From contig JAUFSD010000002.1 in assembly GCA_033030425.1 (NCBI GenBank), positions 372,001 through 436,000 on the forward strand: 64,000 nucleotides of DNA. The letters run 5' to 3'. This DNA is from Verpa conica. Taxonomy: Eukaryota; Ascomycota; Pezizomycetes; Pezizales; Morchellaceae. The notes under the pieces are model-generated. The model searched no databases, was not told where the DNA came from, and saw nothing but the letters and a program-made list of their open reading frames with translations. The translations under genes and the position numbers were made by a program. Shown piece by piece: positions 22,015-33,912 of this stretch. The stretch's first letter is position 1, and the number at the start of each line of letters is the position of its first letter.

Positions 22015-22609
22015 ATATGATTTTTCACCCTTTCCCTTTCTTTTTTAGAGGTTATTTTTTCCCCTCCTGTTTCCTTTAGTTTTTACACCCTCATTCTCTC
22101 TTTGTATGAATAGTCTCCTCTCCTCGTTCTCGGCCTCTTTTTTTCAAAAAAAAATACTTTTAAGGAAAAAAGTTTTTCGGTAGTGTATTCACGGCCCCCC
22201 ATTTTTTTATAGTTATTTTTTATTCTTTTTTATGTCTATTGGCCATTTTTTGTGGAGACTGCATATTTTTTTCACTTGTAGTATCGTTCATTATCATTAT
22301 ATGTCTCTTTGTGCTCCCTGGTGTATGGGTTCGGAGGGGGGGGGTTCTTGGTTTTTCGTGTTTGATAGGTAGTTAACTATGGCATATGAAGGGCTCTGGA
22401 GTCCTGGGTGGATAGAAGTATGAGGAGGGGGAGGTTGTATTTAGTATTAGGTTACTATTTTTTAGGCGGTGCTATGAGTTTATGAGACTTTAAACTATTT
22501 ATGTGACTTTGCGGTCAAAGTTGGGGAGGAGACTTTGTGTTTTCATCGTGAGATTGTAAGTTTCTGTTAGGTTGGTTCATTGTAAGGTGGCGAGTGATGA
22601 GCTATGAAG

Positions 22610-22660
22610 GTTATTTAAATGAATGAATTAATCATAAGTACATGGATGTAAATGTTATTT
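22610..22660 (-). mobile_element. ATTC-tailed micro-insertion with possible 7-bp duplication
   Basis: GTTATTT at 22610-22616 recurs at 22654-22660, bracketing 37 bp whose minus strand contains CATGTACTTATGATTAATTC followed by ATTCATTT. The CATGTACTTA part matches copies at 45931 and 59902. Confidence 0.45.
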
Positions 22661-23567
22661 CCATGGCGGGTAGGTAAAGAAATATTATGGGCAAGGGTAA
22701 CGGTTATCACTACGTAGTATATCGGGCGGCCAAAAAAAAAAGGGACAAGAGATTTAGGGCTTTTATTTACTCTTTAGATCTTTGGCGAAGATTCTAGAAG
22801 TTGAATTGGCCACAAGACCCCGTTAGTAGACCCTGGTTTCTCGATCTTATTTGCCGTCCGCTGTAATCCCAAACTTTACGATGGGTGGGTGTTGGCAGGT
22901 GTTAACTGTGGTTTCGTGGTTTCGTGGTTTCGTACTTCTTGGCTGGCATAGGTATGTGACTAGGTTTGAGTATCCCTATTTGATAGTGTATTTTAGCATT
23001 GGGCTGTTGTAGTTGAGGGGAGTGATGGGCTATGAATGTCTACACGTGTGGAGGAGTTTATAGAAACATATATAGTAAACATCATGTGTAGGCTAAAATC
23101 GTATTACCTAGCGACTATTTTGGTTTATCGGGTGATTATTTTCGATATATGATATAAAGAGTTAAGTTTAGAGAGTGGAGGCGACTGTTTACTAGAGAAC
23201 CGCCGTGGAGAGTCTCCTAGTGGGTACTATAAAAAGTCCCGCCTGGTTGTTCTCGTCGAAAATGTGGAATAAAGCTGGTGTAGGTGACCCTAACTATAGA
23301 AATACAATTAAGAATTTAGTGCTCTTATAGTGAATATTCTTATAGGTACTCATGTTGGTTTATAGGGATGAAAATTAAGCAGTTATTGTATCTAGATTTT
23401 AAGCATATCTCATAGGTAATATAGGGTGCTAATCCAATATTATCTACTATATAACCTTAAATATTGGGGAGTCACGTGAGTCACAGGTGGCTCAAGGCAG
23501 GAGATATAAGGGGGCTGTTAATGTGTCGGCTCTTCATAGGCGCTCTTGAACACGTAAGGTCATAGCT

Positions 23568-23670
23568 TGCCCCCATAGCTCAATGGTCTGGGTGCCGGCT
23601 ATCTTTCGACAGCGGACCTGATCTTAGGAGGGTGGTTGCCTGTTCGAACCTCTGCTCGTGCTTCAGGGGG
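23568..23670 (+). other. tRNA-like segment with A-box and B-box (pseudogene or SINE head)
   Basis: GCCCCCATAGCTCAATGGTC resembles a tRNA 5' end with an A-box (TAGCTCAATGG), and CTGTTCGAACC about 70 bp further resembles a B-box. GGGGGGC near 23669 could pair with the 5' GCCCCC. The D and T stems do not fold properly, so this is not a working tRNA as read. A tRNA-derived SINE head or a decayed intron-containing tRNA are both possible. Confidence 0.3.
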
Positions 23671-24491
23671 GCGATGGCAGCAAAAGCGCCAATATATAAA
23701 ATCAACAAAGATCCCATCGCTTTTGCCATTCAGCCCAATAGTATTATTCTTTTATTTCTGTCTGTTTTTTATTAGTCTGTTTCTGAGGGGTGTTTGTGTG
23801 GAATCTAAGAAAGTTTTTCGCTTCTGTGGGGGGGACTTCTTCCCTCTTCTACTCATTAACTCTACGAGCCTTTGGGGTATGGTAATCCCTACTTCAGCCC
23901 ATTGCCCAAATAGCTATCTAGGCGTATGCCCCCGTCCTTGGTAGACATAGAAATCGTAAGATGAGATAAAAAAAGAGGATAGAGACCTCAATACAGCATA
24001 TATAAGAACCATTTAACAAATTACTATCTCAATCATCATCCTCATTCATCGTACGCTCTGAAAATTTCTTCTAAAGAATTTCAATAAATCACCTACCTTC
24101 ATTACTGAAGAGCAAGGTCCCAGTGCTCTTGATCATTTCCAACATTGTCTCCCTTCTACCCACTTGAGTGAAGCGGCATTCCCTCACTATTCTGAAATAT
24201 GCCCTACAAACTAGCCCCCTAATCTCGCGATTTGCCGCCTCTTCGTTTTTTCTTTACTAAACATCACAATTTGAGATTACGGCCAAGTTTAGTTTACCAT
24301 AACCCTCTACGTTGTCTCTGCCCGAGATATCATGTCTCGCGGACTTACTGGGGACTCCGCAAGGCTATAAAGCGGTATAAGAGTGTGAGAGTACATATCC
24401 CGGATGGTAAACCTACTTCTGGGTCAAGATTGTGTTACGAACTAGGGAGCCAATAAAAAAAAATTGGTCAATGAGATCGGTAAGGGGGTGA

Positions 24492-24755
24492 TCTTTCTGT
24501 CTCAATAGTTGCGACATTCGGGCCGGCCCGCAGCCCAAATTTAAGGATAACATTAGACAGACCTATATAGATCACATGCATATATATACTCGGGTAAAAA
24601 GGCTTAAAGAGGAACGCCTGATCAAGTTTATAATTCCTAGGCTTGCTGTGTCTACTATTGTAGTCAACGAGGCGCTCTCTGATAAGGCCAGGACCCCGGA
24701 GTGTATCTTGGCGCCCGTCCTAATGTTACTCAAACCCCTATACATCACTAGTTAA
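24492..24755 (+). pseudogene. Unrecognised open fragment without start codon
   Basis: One frame stays open for 87 codons between stops in AT-rich decayed sequence. It reads as a plausible soluble helical protein (KFKDNIRQTYIDHMHIYTRV, then EERLIKFIIPRLAVSTIVV). No family was recognised and no upstream exon was found. Probably a remnant of a gene or transposon protein; chance is not excluded. Confidence 0.25.
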
Positions 24756-25777
24756 GTTATATTCAGGAGAGGATTTCGTGGTACTTTTACGTTATTTAAC
24801 AACCTTCTTAATCTTGTGCTACGGCGTCTCGAAGCCGTAGTAATCAAGGGGGTGATCCAAGATAAAAGTAGTGGGAAAGAGAAGCTTATTCTAACTAGAG
24901 ACATAATCTCAATAGACCAGGTTGTGATCTAAAGACAAAGCTTCCAGATATATGTCCATGTAGTAACCGACACCTACTCCTAGTAATACCTTATTTCACC
25001 AGACACGCGCCAACCTCGGAGTTCTAGTTAATAACGTGCCTGAATTCGCCAGGGATCAGTTTCTCGTGGACCGTGGATTACTAAGAATAGTACTTTGATT
25101 TATGCCCTATATAACGCGCGCTTGAGTATCGAGTAAAATTCTCATATCATCGCGTATATCCGAGTGCCCGCTTTAAACGGCCCGTGGGTGCTACAACAAG
25201 TGTGCAAGTGGGTTTAGTGTGTGCGGGGGAGTAAATGGTATCTGTCAAGTTAACTACTGGTTGCACCCTCCATGTTTGCACCCGATCTTGATTTCATGTC
25301 ACACCAGCGAGCTAACAACGGTGGTAGGATAATATATAGATCTACCCCCTGGTTAGTTATTTGTGGCGCAGTGTGGTATAAACAAGAAAACCCTCAATCT
25401 TGCTTTTTGTCTGATCCCGTTGTCTACCAAATTTTAAGCATAGATTAGGTCATAATTTCCGCTGGGAGCTTATTACTGTGTTGTTTTCTTATGCTCGTAA
25501 AATAGTATAAATTTTCAAGTGAATACATATAATATTTCAGCGAGCTATAACTTATGTAGTAGTGGAAGTAAACAAAACTGCGGGGAAATCCCTATTTCTG
25601 CTATTGTACCAGTCAAAATAAAAGCTGTTTATACTGACAAACACCCTTCCCCTATACATACCATGTCAAATACCTAAATACATGACAATTACAAGCTAGT
25701 TTATAGTTAAATATTTACATTGAGTATAAAAAAGAAAAGAAAGTAATCGTATCATATCCGTGCAATAATCCCATCTA

Positions 25778-27647
25778 TTATGTTCTATTATCTGTATAAT
25801 GTGTTACAGGGTTGGAATCTGCTTCGTAGACATGTGGTGATTGTGGAGCGTAACCCCCATTATTACTCGGAAGCTCGTAGGAAACGGTGCCCTTCGATTG
25901 ATAATATTCTCCCTGGTCTCCTCCCACCATATGCATACTCTCCGAGGGCGAATTTCCGTCTAGCTCTCCTAGTGGTGGTGCCACTCCTACCATGTGCATA
26001 GTCTCCGCAGGAGGATTAGATTCCAGCTCTTGTACCTTTCTCTTCTTTGATCTTTTCCAGAAGACGAACGCAAGCACAGCGATCAATCCCACCGCAGCAA
26101 TACCTCCAATAGTGCCACCGATCACTGCCCCCTTTGATGAGCCTGAGTCTGAGTCCGGGTCTGAGCTTGAAGTGGAAGATGATCCTGGAGATGTAGATGT
26201 TGGGCCTAGGGAGCCTGTTCCGGTGGGTAAAGAGGCCGAGTTCTCTGGGCATGATTCGATTGAACCAGCAACTAAATCTGGAGTGGTAGATCGCTGAGAT
26301 TCACCGAGTAGGAATCGCCCTTGGTCGGGATCAACAACAAGATATGTCGATGAAAGGAATGGTAAGCCGAGGAGTGGAAGATCATTCTCATTGATTTGCT
26401 GCAGACTGTTCAGCATTAAAACATTCTTATTTGCTTTTGATATAACTGGTTTTCCATTGGTGTCGTAATTTCGATACGGCTGAACAAGTTCATGATTGGG
26501 TATAGTGATGGTGAGGCCGTTTGAAAGCTTTATTATCATCGATCCTGTATAGCTAAAAGCGAAAGGGAAACATGTTAGCAAATGTACCCAAATTTTGATC
26601 AGCAGTATTACGTACCCATCTTTTACATCTGACTCAAATCCCCACAGAGTAAAATCACCCACAGTTCGGTTAACATAGACATCATCCATTGCATCGTTGA
26701 ACTTTTTAAACAGAGTATAAGGCATGGTGATGAGGTCGTAATCAGGTGCTACACATGCTCTAAAAATTCAAATAAATCTACGTTAGTTGCTTTATCCTAG
26801 ATTTCTTACTCTCCTCCCCAAAGGATTAATCGACTTACCTTAGTGAATCTCCCTTTGACTCCATTAATTCTAGTTCACTAGTACTATTCTTCATATTGAT
26901 TCCAGTGATATAGACAATCAAGGCACACCCGTCTGAGTCGCCGAGATTCACCGGGAAATCTTGAGTGTACAACTTCCCATCCTTGATTCTCGACTTATCA
27001 TAACCACCCAAAACCAAGGAGCCATCTGCCCAGGTATCAGTAGTTCCTCCTGTCCAGCCCCAATCCAGTCCCCAGACCCGCGAGGGAATATTTCCACTAG
27101 CCAACAGATTGTTGATCAAACTCGAGTTGCTACCTAAGCCGATTGAACTAGTGGTAATATCACTCCCATCTTCAATACCGATTGGAATATTCCCAAAATC
27201 AGAGCCAGATATCTCCATGGTCTCTTGGCCTAAAATATCGATACTCTTGCTATCGGTAGCACCATCGTGTAGGAACTCTTGCTTGGTCATAGGACCAGAC
27301 CATGATGAAGAAAGATCTCGATTGTATATCCCACCCTTCACCATAATACACCTATTATCTGTAGAGTTTTCACAGTTGGTACTGGTAATAGGACCCTGTT
27401 TAAACACAGTATTGTTGACAGTCGTCGAGAGTTTCAGTGAAAATGTTTGGGCTGGCGTCCCTATGGAAATCGGGATGCCCCTCCTTGGGCTCCCTGTTGA
27501 AAGTGTGACATTTGTGATTGGTACAGCGAGAGGCAGGGAAGTACAGTTCTCTACCGCAACCGCAAGTACGGATGATGAAAACAAAAAAATCTCGACAAGT
27601 AGTGTGATCGATGCAGCCAAGCAGAATCTCTCACGTAGAAGAAACAT
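25778..27647 (-). CDS. Membrane-anchored pepsin-fold protein lacking catalytic aspartates
   Basis: Three exons on the minus strand, 27647-26839, 26759-26616 and 26552-25778 (introns 79 and 63 bp), encode 575 residues. The ATG at 27647 starts a signal peptide (LAASITLLVEIFLFSSSVLA). The A1 aspartyl-protease frame is clear: IPISIGTPAQTFSLKL, SSIGLGSNSSLINNLLASG, SLVLGGYDKSRI, DLPLLGLPFLSSTYLVVDPD. Yet the first active-site position has STTV (about 74-77) in place of DTGS, and the second region reads CVAPDYDLITMPYTLFKKF, where active enzymes have a D-T/S-G triplet before the L-I-T-x-P element. After the fold come a Ser/Thr/Asp stalk, one transmembrane helix (GGTIGGIAAVGLIAVLAFVF), a basic stop (WKRSKKRK) and a cytoplasmic tail of about 90 residues with a repeated ESMHMVG/ETMHMVG motif. 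A binding or sensing surface protein is inferred. Confidence 0.85.
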
Positions 27648-28825
27648 GTTGAGCGCAGCGAACGTTCGTCCGTTTGGGAGGGGTTGTGTATGAAAAAATG
27701 GCAAAGGAGTTTCCAAGGTCCAAAAGTGAAATGGCAAGTGATATAACTACAAATATTCACCGCAGCAGCACCACGCAAATATGCTTACTGATGTGTTATA
27801 GTTGGAGGATCGCTGGTACGACCATAGCCATGCACCAGCGGCTAGAATTAACTACATGTTTCGAATCACACAGCCTCATCTCTTTCACACCGCATAATCA
27901 AGGGACCAAGGGGCGAACCAACACCCTGAGTCTCTGCCAGCAGCATCGTACCTACCATATTCTGTCGGTCTAGTGTTCATTTGCAAAATAGGAATAAGGT
28001 CTTTCCACTTTCCGAGAGTGCCTTCCGAATCTCGCTTGAGTTCCTGGGCATTTGACTCTTAGGGGATTGGCCCTGAGTAAATCCCTACAACTCTTGATTA
28101 AAGGGTATATCGGCAACCCAATCCAGGGAAGGATATGCAAAGAAGAGAATATACCTAGAGAGACTCCGGTCAAGTGGCAAGAAGCTAGTTATGCAGGCAA
28201 ACAAGTAATTCTTTTAAAGGTAAGCAAGCTTAACAGAGTTAACGTTTAACGTGTTAACGTCTCTTAACTACCGTACCCTCGATCAAGTAATTTCTCAAGG
28301 TAGATCCTCCTATTTCAGCCTATGCGCACGTACCTTATTGATTGGTAATGTACTATCCACTACCTACTGACTTTGTAGAAAGACTCACCTCGGGGGCAAT
28401 CCTTATTAAAGAATATTTAACTCAACCTTATGAACCGAGAGGCTGGTAACTGGTTCATCTAGAGAGAGAAAAACTGGGGGTGTTTCAGAAAGTCTGATGT
28501 TGGCAGCAGAATAGTAATTTAAACCCTGGAGCCCTTAACAGACCTCAGCATGTAGGTACAGTAATCAAGGGTTCTAAGTCACCTATTTGACAATCCAGGA
28601 CCTTTTAATAACAAGGGCCACGTTATTATGGGTATGGGGGCCAAAATTGGCAACGAAGATCGTCCAAAGCAGGAGAGGTGGACCACATATGTGACCCCTC
28701 ACAAAAAGATGACATACAGCCGCCCAGGTCGGCTGAGTCTCATCTCCCTTATTACAGTCGATAAATCCATTTTTGCCGACCTCCTCTACCCTCGATCATC
28801 AACTTGACTTTAGAAGAAAGAAAGA
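27648..28825. promoter_or_regulatory. Divergent intergenic region
   Basis: Separates the minus-strand pepsin-like gene from the plus-strand DUF3431 gene by about 1.2 kb. No gene is supported. Both promoters must lie here. Short palindromic GTTAAC-containing repeats are at about 28238-28268. Confidence 0.5.
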
Positions 28826-29903
28826 ATGCTACCTCTACCAAAACTCCGCAGTCGGTGGGCATTGGCAATCCTTGGACTCACCTCATTTTCGCTTCTTTTC
28901 GGGCATTGGTATCTAGGAATTTCGGATGTTTTCTTCCGCGAATCTACAGGAGAGCTATCAAACACCCCGGCGGTGGTGGGCGAGAAAGCTCCAGAGAGCG
29001 GTGAAGATGTCAAGAAGCCAGAACCTAAACCCAAGCCTATTATCACCACGCCAACAAAAAACGCTGTCGTGATGGCAAAGCTCAAAAAAGAGGATACAGA
29101 ATGGGTAAATGAACTGGCAGAGTGGGTTCATATTTACCCCCCCCCCCCACGCTCGGCGGTCATAAGTTAACGATATGAATAGTAATTGGGAACCCGCAAT
29201 ATATTTTGTTGATGACCCCACAGCCAAACTACAACCCCCGAAGAATAAAGGAAACGAGGCTATGGTTTATCTATCGTATATTATCGACTTTTATGACAAC
29301 CTCCCACCAGTCAGTGCTTTTGTGCATTCTCACAAAGATGGCTACCCGCGAGCATGGCATACCGACGCCGAAGGCTACTCCAACGTCGTATCGCTCAGAA
29401 AGTTGCGTCTCGACACAGTTCAGAAAAGAGGGTATGTTAACTTGAGATGTAATTGGATTCCGGGCTGCCCAGACGAGATCCAGCCCTTCAGAACGACGGA
29501 TGCAGATCGGACAGCGGAGCATGATTATACAACAGCATGGAAGGCAATGTTTGGGAACTCTTCAACGAGCCCGCCAGTCCCAGAAACGGTTGGGGCTGCA
29601 TGCTGCGCTCAGTTCGCTGTCAGCAAGGACCAGATATTGAAGCGATCAAAGGCCGAGTATGAGCAGTACCGAGATTGGATTTTGACCACGCCATTGGATA
29701 ACGCGACTAGTGGGAGAATCATGGAGTATATGTGGCATATTATCTTTGGCGAGTCTGCTGTTTTGTAAGTCACCAGCCCCCCTATTTCCCCCCCCTCCTA
29801 ACTCTATATATATAACCTAGATCAAAGACTAATGTTTTCTTTTTTAATTTCTAGCTGTCCTGAATACAGTAAATGCTTTTGCGATGTTTATGGCCGTTGT
29901 TGA
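28826..29903 (+). CDS. DUF3431 family protein, type II membrane topology
   Basis: Three exons (28826-29121, 29183-29764, 29855-29903) give 308 residues. The first intron, 61 bp, starts GTGGGT, contains a run of 12 C and ends ATAG; joining it gives NELADNWEPAIYFVDDP, the family's N-terminal signature. Further family features are KNKGNEAMVYLSYIIDFYDN, FVHSHKDGYPRAWHTD, GYVNLRCNWIPGCP, ACCAQFAVSKDQI and SGRIMEYMWHIIFGE, and the last exon supplies CPEYSKCFCDVYGRC, the expected cysteine-rich C-terminus. A hydrophobic segment at about 12-35 followed by a Pro/Lys stalk predicts a single-pass signal anchor with a lumenal or extracellular domain. Biochemical function is unknown; a glycosyltransferase-like role has no direct support here. 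Confidence 0.85.
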
Positions 29904-32526
29904 TCAAGCTGGGCTGTTGGGGGGATATGACATTTTAAGCGGCGCATTTACGGAGTTTTTTTTTTGTTTATTCTCTTTTTGTACTGAAAAGTTATGCATT
30001 ATAGAACGATAAGGGTAATCCTAGTATATATATACCAGCACATTTTAATTCAAGGACTGCAGAGAGGGGGGGGAGAATACTAATCCCCGTCTAAACGCAA
30101 GGTTCTCGAGATTTCCCGTTCGAAAAAGAAGAAGAAAAAAGTAATCATGTTCGATCGCAAGTCACGCTTCTAATATGGGGCGCACGGGATTGTTATTATT
30201 ATTCTTCTGCAGCGAGAGTTACCAGGTTAAGCCCCCTATAGTAAGTGGCTTGTCTTTAGATAACGCAGAAGCTTATCCCAGGTGCCAAGACACGTGTAAG
30301 GTTAAGTATGTCTGCTTCGGGTGGCTGAACGTTTGAACGTGCGTGCATCGGCAGTTATGTGGGGTTAACAACATAAAATCCGGGCCTGTATGGATTCCTC
30401 ATTAACTCACCATTACTCATATAGAAATAATATCTTTTTCCTGGTTTTTCTCTTGTCAAATCAAGTTCGACTTGCGCTTTTACAGGTTCTTCCCCCCATA
30501 GGCTGGGGATCACAAGGTTGACAATTAGCAGATACTATTTTTGAAACATCAGTTGACAGAGAGTGGACGGATATGAGCAGTTTTAAATCCGGGAGAAAGG
30601 AGGCGTGGTGGGGGCTGGGGCTGGGGTGGAGAAGGGAGATTCAATACAAGTAATGATGTGTACTCAAGTGTACCGCGTACCGGGGGGGGAGGGTACCGGT
30701 GAAGGCTGCATGTTAGCGATTGGACCTAAGCGTTTTAGACGTAAATTCAAACGTCACATTAAAATTCCTCACGCGTTTTGAGTCATAAATTATATTTCTG
30801 GGAGATCCTGGTGAAATCTCTATAAAAGTGGCCCCCATATTACAATCCAAAGAGTCTCGGCGAATCCTTCCCGGCTTTAGGGTTGTTTTACAGGTGTGTG
30901 GCGCTCCTCCAGGCCTCGATATAATTGACAGCGGGTAGGGCTATGGAAATTGAGGGATAAATATGATCGGATCGCGTAGGTCGTTCGTTTGCTCCCATAG
31001 ATTCCGCGATCCGTACTTTAATAAGTGTAGTTTCTATCTTTCTTAAGTCTGACGAGGCTATCGCACTAGCTACAGAGAAAACCTTAGGTAAATACACCCC
31101 CCCCCTAAGTAATAAAGTATCCCCTCTTGTCCTTATGTGGCTCAAACTTCTTGCTACTCAGATTCTAATAAGGGCTAGTAATACTATCCTAATGTAAGAT
31201 GCCTTTTTGGGGTGGTTGTCTATAAGTCTCTAATATCGCGGTTGGCAGGTAACACACAACGAGCGATTAGAAAAACGTGCCAAATAGAGAAAGTTCCCCC
31301 AAGAAGCCTTATGACAGTCCCGGAACAAAGCGAGTTCCGGAACCGTGGGGGGAAGAGTGTGATCGACATGATGGAAAAAAGCTACTACAAAGGCCATAAA
31401 TGCTTTAATTCTCCTAAGTTTTGTATTCTACGCACACGGACCAGCATGTAACGCCTACCTAGCCAAGCCCTTGGGGAAATCTTGATTTAGATCTTGGTTG
31501 AGAAGTACGTAGGAACTGAGCGAAGCTTTCTACTCTATTTTTTTTAATTCTATTATAAGAAATGTCGTTGTTTCCTGCAAATCCTGCTACAAAGAGAAGT
31601 TGTTCCGGTGGGCACAAATTCTGGGGGCCAAGACGTAACACCTTTATCATAGTCCATCACTCGTTTTATGAGTACTATAGGGATACTATACTACTCACCG
31701 GAGGAGGAGATAAGGGCTTGGGTTTGTAATATTTCCTCTAAAAATCTTGCATCTCCTGATCTCCTCTAAAAAAAAACACTGATTACTATATTATCAGGCT
31801 CTATGGGATTATAAGTGGAAACGTTTATTTGCCGCGGGTATTTAGTACAAGGGTCGGGCAATAAGTGACCGGACGGTAGTGGTCCACATGCAGGATACAG
31901 CAGTCAAAAAGATGAACAGTTGTGATTCCAATCCTTCTAGTAACACATGCAGATCTTTGACCACAAGTGGCACAGTGACTCCGCCCCAGTGGCAAAGTCA
32001 CTTAACCACACTGAGGAACAGAGGCTTGTGAGATATTGGCAGTAGTAGGTAGAAACTGTGCCTTCTTTCTCCCTGACACACCCTACGTGCTCTCACATCA
32101 TATCCTATGGCCTTTCTCCCTTTCTTTCTTTATAAATAGGTAAACTAGTATTGGGTGATGGAAGAATTCTGCTCGTTTAACTCATGCGCCTCCGGCTTGA
32201 ATGCCGGTCACGTGAGATAGATCGGTCTTCTCTCCGTACTTTGCCAAGGATAGCTGAGACCCGTAGAGAATGTTTTTGGAGGATTTTGGAGAGTATGAGA
32301 TTCGGGAGCCCTCTTTCTCTAGAGTTTCTCCTAGTTAAAGTGATTGGAATTGTTCTCTTTGTGCGGGGGGTTGAATAAAATCGAGTGATTTTCCGTGATG
32401 GGTATAGGATTTTAAGTAGAAGCTATAAACAATAATTGACTGAAAGATGTTGAGGCAAATATCTAATACTAAATCGCCTGATAAAAACAGTAAATCCTCA
32501 TATATGCACCAAGTATTCAACAGTCT
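29904..32526. other. Gene-free interval between convergent genes
   Basis: The flanking genes converge, so this should hold two 3' untranslated regions and little else. Chance frames of 60-85 codons occur (for example near 30888-31145) without domain features. Nothing else is supported. Confidence 0.5.
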
Positions 32527-33486
32527 CTAATCTTTATTTGCCTTCCCCTCCTTGATAGTCTTGATAACCCCCCTCGTAATTCTGTCCCGCGTCACGAAAT
32601 TTGAATCCTGCACTTCTCCATAGGTCTCCTTCGTCTGTTTAATAATATCATCTTTCCACTTGCCCTCATTGACCAGGCTGGGGTCCTGCATATTCATCTT
32701 CCCAGCATCATCCCAACAGCTCTGAATAGTCCCCTCCAGATTCGCCACAAACGCCTCCAACCCACCCTTCCCGCCACCATCATGATACGACGCAAACGGG
32801 CCCTTGATGCTCCACCTCAACCCGAGCGAATTCTCCACAATCTTATCTATACCCTCCACATCCAAGACCCCCTCACGAACCAGATGGCAAGCCTCCCTCA
32901 GCAACGCAAACGCCAGCCTATTTATCACAAACCCTTTACACTCCTTCCGTAGCACAACCGGCTTATACTCAATCTCCTCAAAGTACACCACGGCCTTCTG
33001 CACCAGCTCCTCGGGCGTGGCAGGGGAGGGCACAACCTCAATAAGCGGCATGATATGCGGGGGGTTGAACGGATGCACAACCACCAACCTTCCAGGATCC
33101 TTCATTCCTACACTCTGCACGCTCGCCGGTATGCCCGATGTCGACGTCCACAGTAGACATGTGGAACTAACGAGTGCCTCTACTTGTGGCCAGAGCGCGG
33201 TCTTGAATGCGGGGTTCTCGGGCCCTTGTTCTTGTACGATCTCGGTCGCGGGGGTGCATGCTTCTTCGAGCGTTTTTGTTGTCCGGAGCTGGCCGGACGC
33301 GAAGAGGTCGGGTACGGAGAGGCCTTGTGATTCGAGGAGGTAGCCTGGGAGGAGGGTTTCAATGTGTGATTGGAGGTCGGGGCGTGGATCATGGATTGTG
33401 ATTTTGGTTGTGGGGTGGTGGGTTAGGTGTAGGGCGCAGAAAGAGAGACCGATGGTTCCGGCTCCGATGATGGTTATATTGGACAT
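32527..33486 (-). CDS. 3-hydroxyacyl-CoA dehydrogenase-like protein (L-gulonate 3-dehydrogenase type)
   Basis: A single-exon frame of 319 residues. The N-terminus has the Rossmann dinucleotide motif GAGTIG at residues 8-13 and an acidic Asp after the second strand (ITIHDPRPD), consistent with NAD preference. VVHPFNPPHIMPLIEVVPSP is the family's catalytic-histidine segment, and GFVINRLAFALLREACHLV starts the C-terminal helical domain. LRWSIKGPFASYHDGGGKGG resembles lambda-crystallin/L-gulonate 3-dehydrogenases more than beta-oxidation enzymes. Length fits the family. No PTS1-like tripeptide is present (C-terminus ANKD), which argues against peroxisomal beta-oxidation. Oxidation of L-gulonate or another short hydroxyacid is inferred. 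Confidence 0.8.
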   Translation of the reverse strand: MSNITIIGAGTIGLSFCALHLTHHPTTKITIHDPRPDLQSHIETLLPGYLLESQGLSVPDLFASGQLRTTKTLEEACTPATEIVQEQGPENPAFKTALWPQVEALVSSTCLLWTSTSGIPASVQSVGMKDPGRLVVVHPFNPPHIMPLIEVVPSPATPEELVQKAVVYFEEIEYKPVVLRKECKGFVINRLAFALLREACHLVREGVLDVEGIDKIVENSLGLRWSIKGPFASYHDGGGKGGLEAFVANLEGTIQSCWDDAGKMNMQDPSLVNEGKWKDDIIKQTKETYGEVQDSNFVTRDRITRGVIKTIKEGKANKD

Positions 33487-33582
33487 TGTGAAGTGGGAGA
33501 GAGGGGAGGTAGAATTGGGAATTCAGTCTATTTCTGAGTAGCTATTGGGATAATGAGGGAAGAGGAAGAGAGGGGGGGGGAG

Positions 33583-33645
33583 TGTGGTTTATCTACTCTG
33601 ACTCGGGGGGGGGGGGATTTGTGGTTTATCTACTGACTCGGGAGG
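33583..33645. repeat. Duplicated GTGGTTTATCTACT/GACTCGGG unit
   Basis: GTGGTTTATCTACT, then GACTCGG with a G-run, occurs twice in tandem, the first copy with an extra CT and a run of about 13 G. Slippage at the G-runs is likely. Confidence 0.7.
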
Positions 33646-33912
33646 GGATCCTCTTGCCCCCGCAGCGATACGATACACCTCAATGGCATCAAGATAGATA
33701 CCCTCGGTAACTTCCGAGGCGGTAATGATACCCATGACGTATCTGCGGAGGCGGTAAGGGGTAGTTCAATTGTTACTGCTACGGGTGGATCCCTTCGCTA
33801 TCTCTCGGACAGTACCCCGATGATGGTCAGTGATCGCACTTCTAACGGGCCCATCAATTCAGCCTATTACGTCTACAATATCACGAGAACTAATGATTCG
33901 CTCTGGCGCTAG
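33637..33912 (+). pseudogene. Unrecognised open terminal-exon-like fragment
   Basis: A frame with no ATG near its left end stays open for 91 codons to a TAG at 33910. It is preceded by a pyrimidine-rich TTGCCCCCGCAG that could be a splice acceptor at 33665. The translation has balanced amino-acid use, for example NGIKIDTLGNFRGGNDTHD and GPINSAYYVYNITRTND. Its upstream exons would have to lie in the dehydrogenase promoter or gene. It may be a duplicated 3' exon or gene relic. No family was recognised. Confidence 0.3.

Larger units (their letters stand above)
22015..25777. other. AT-rich gene desert with degraded fragments
   Basis: No intact gene. It contains an ATTC-tailed micro-insertion (22610-22660), a tRNA-like segment (23568-23670) and an 87-codon open fragment without a start (24492-24755). 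The base composition and stop density suggest decayed repeat DNA; repeat-induced point mutation is possible but was not computed. Confidence 0.5.
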
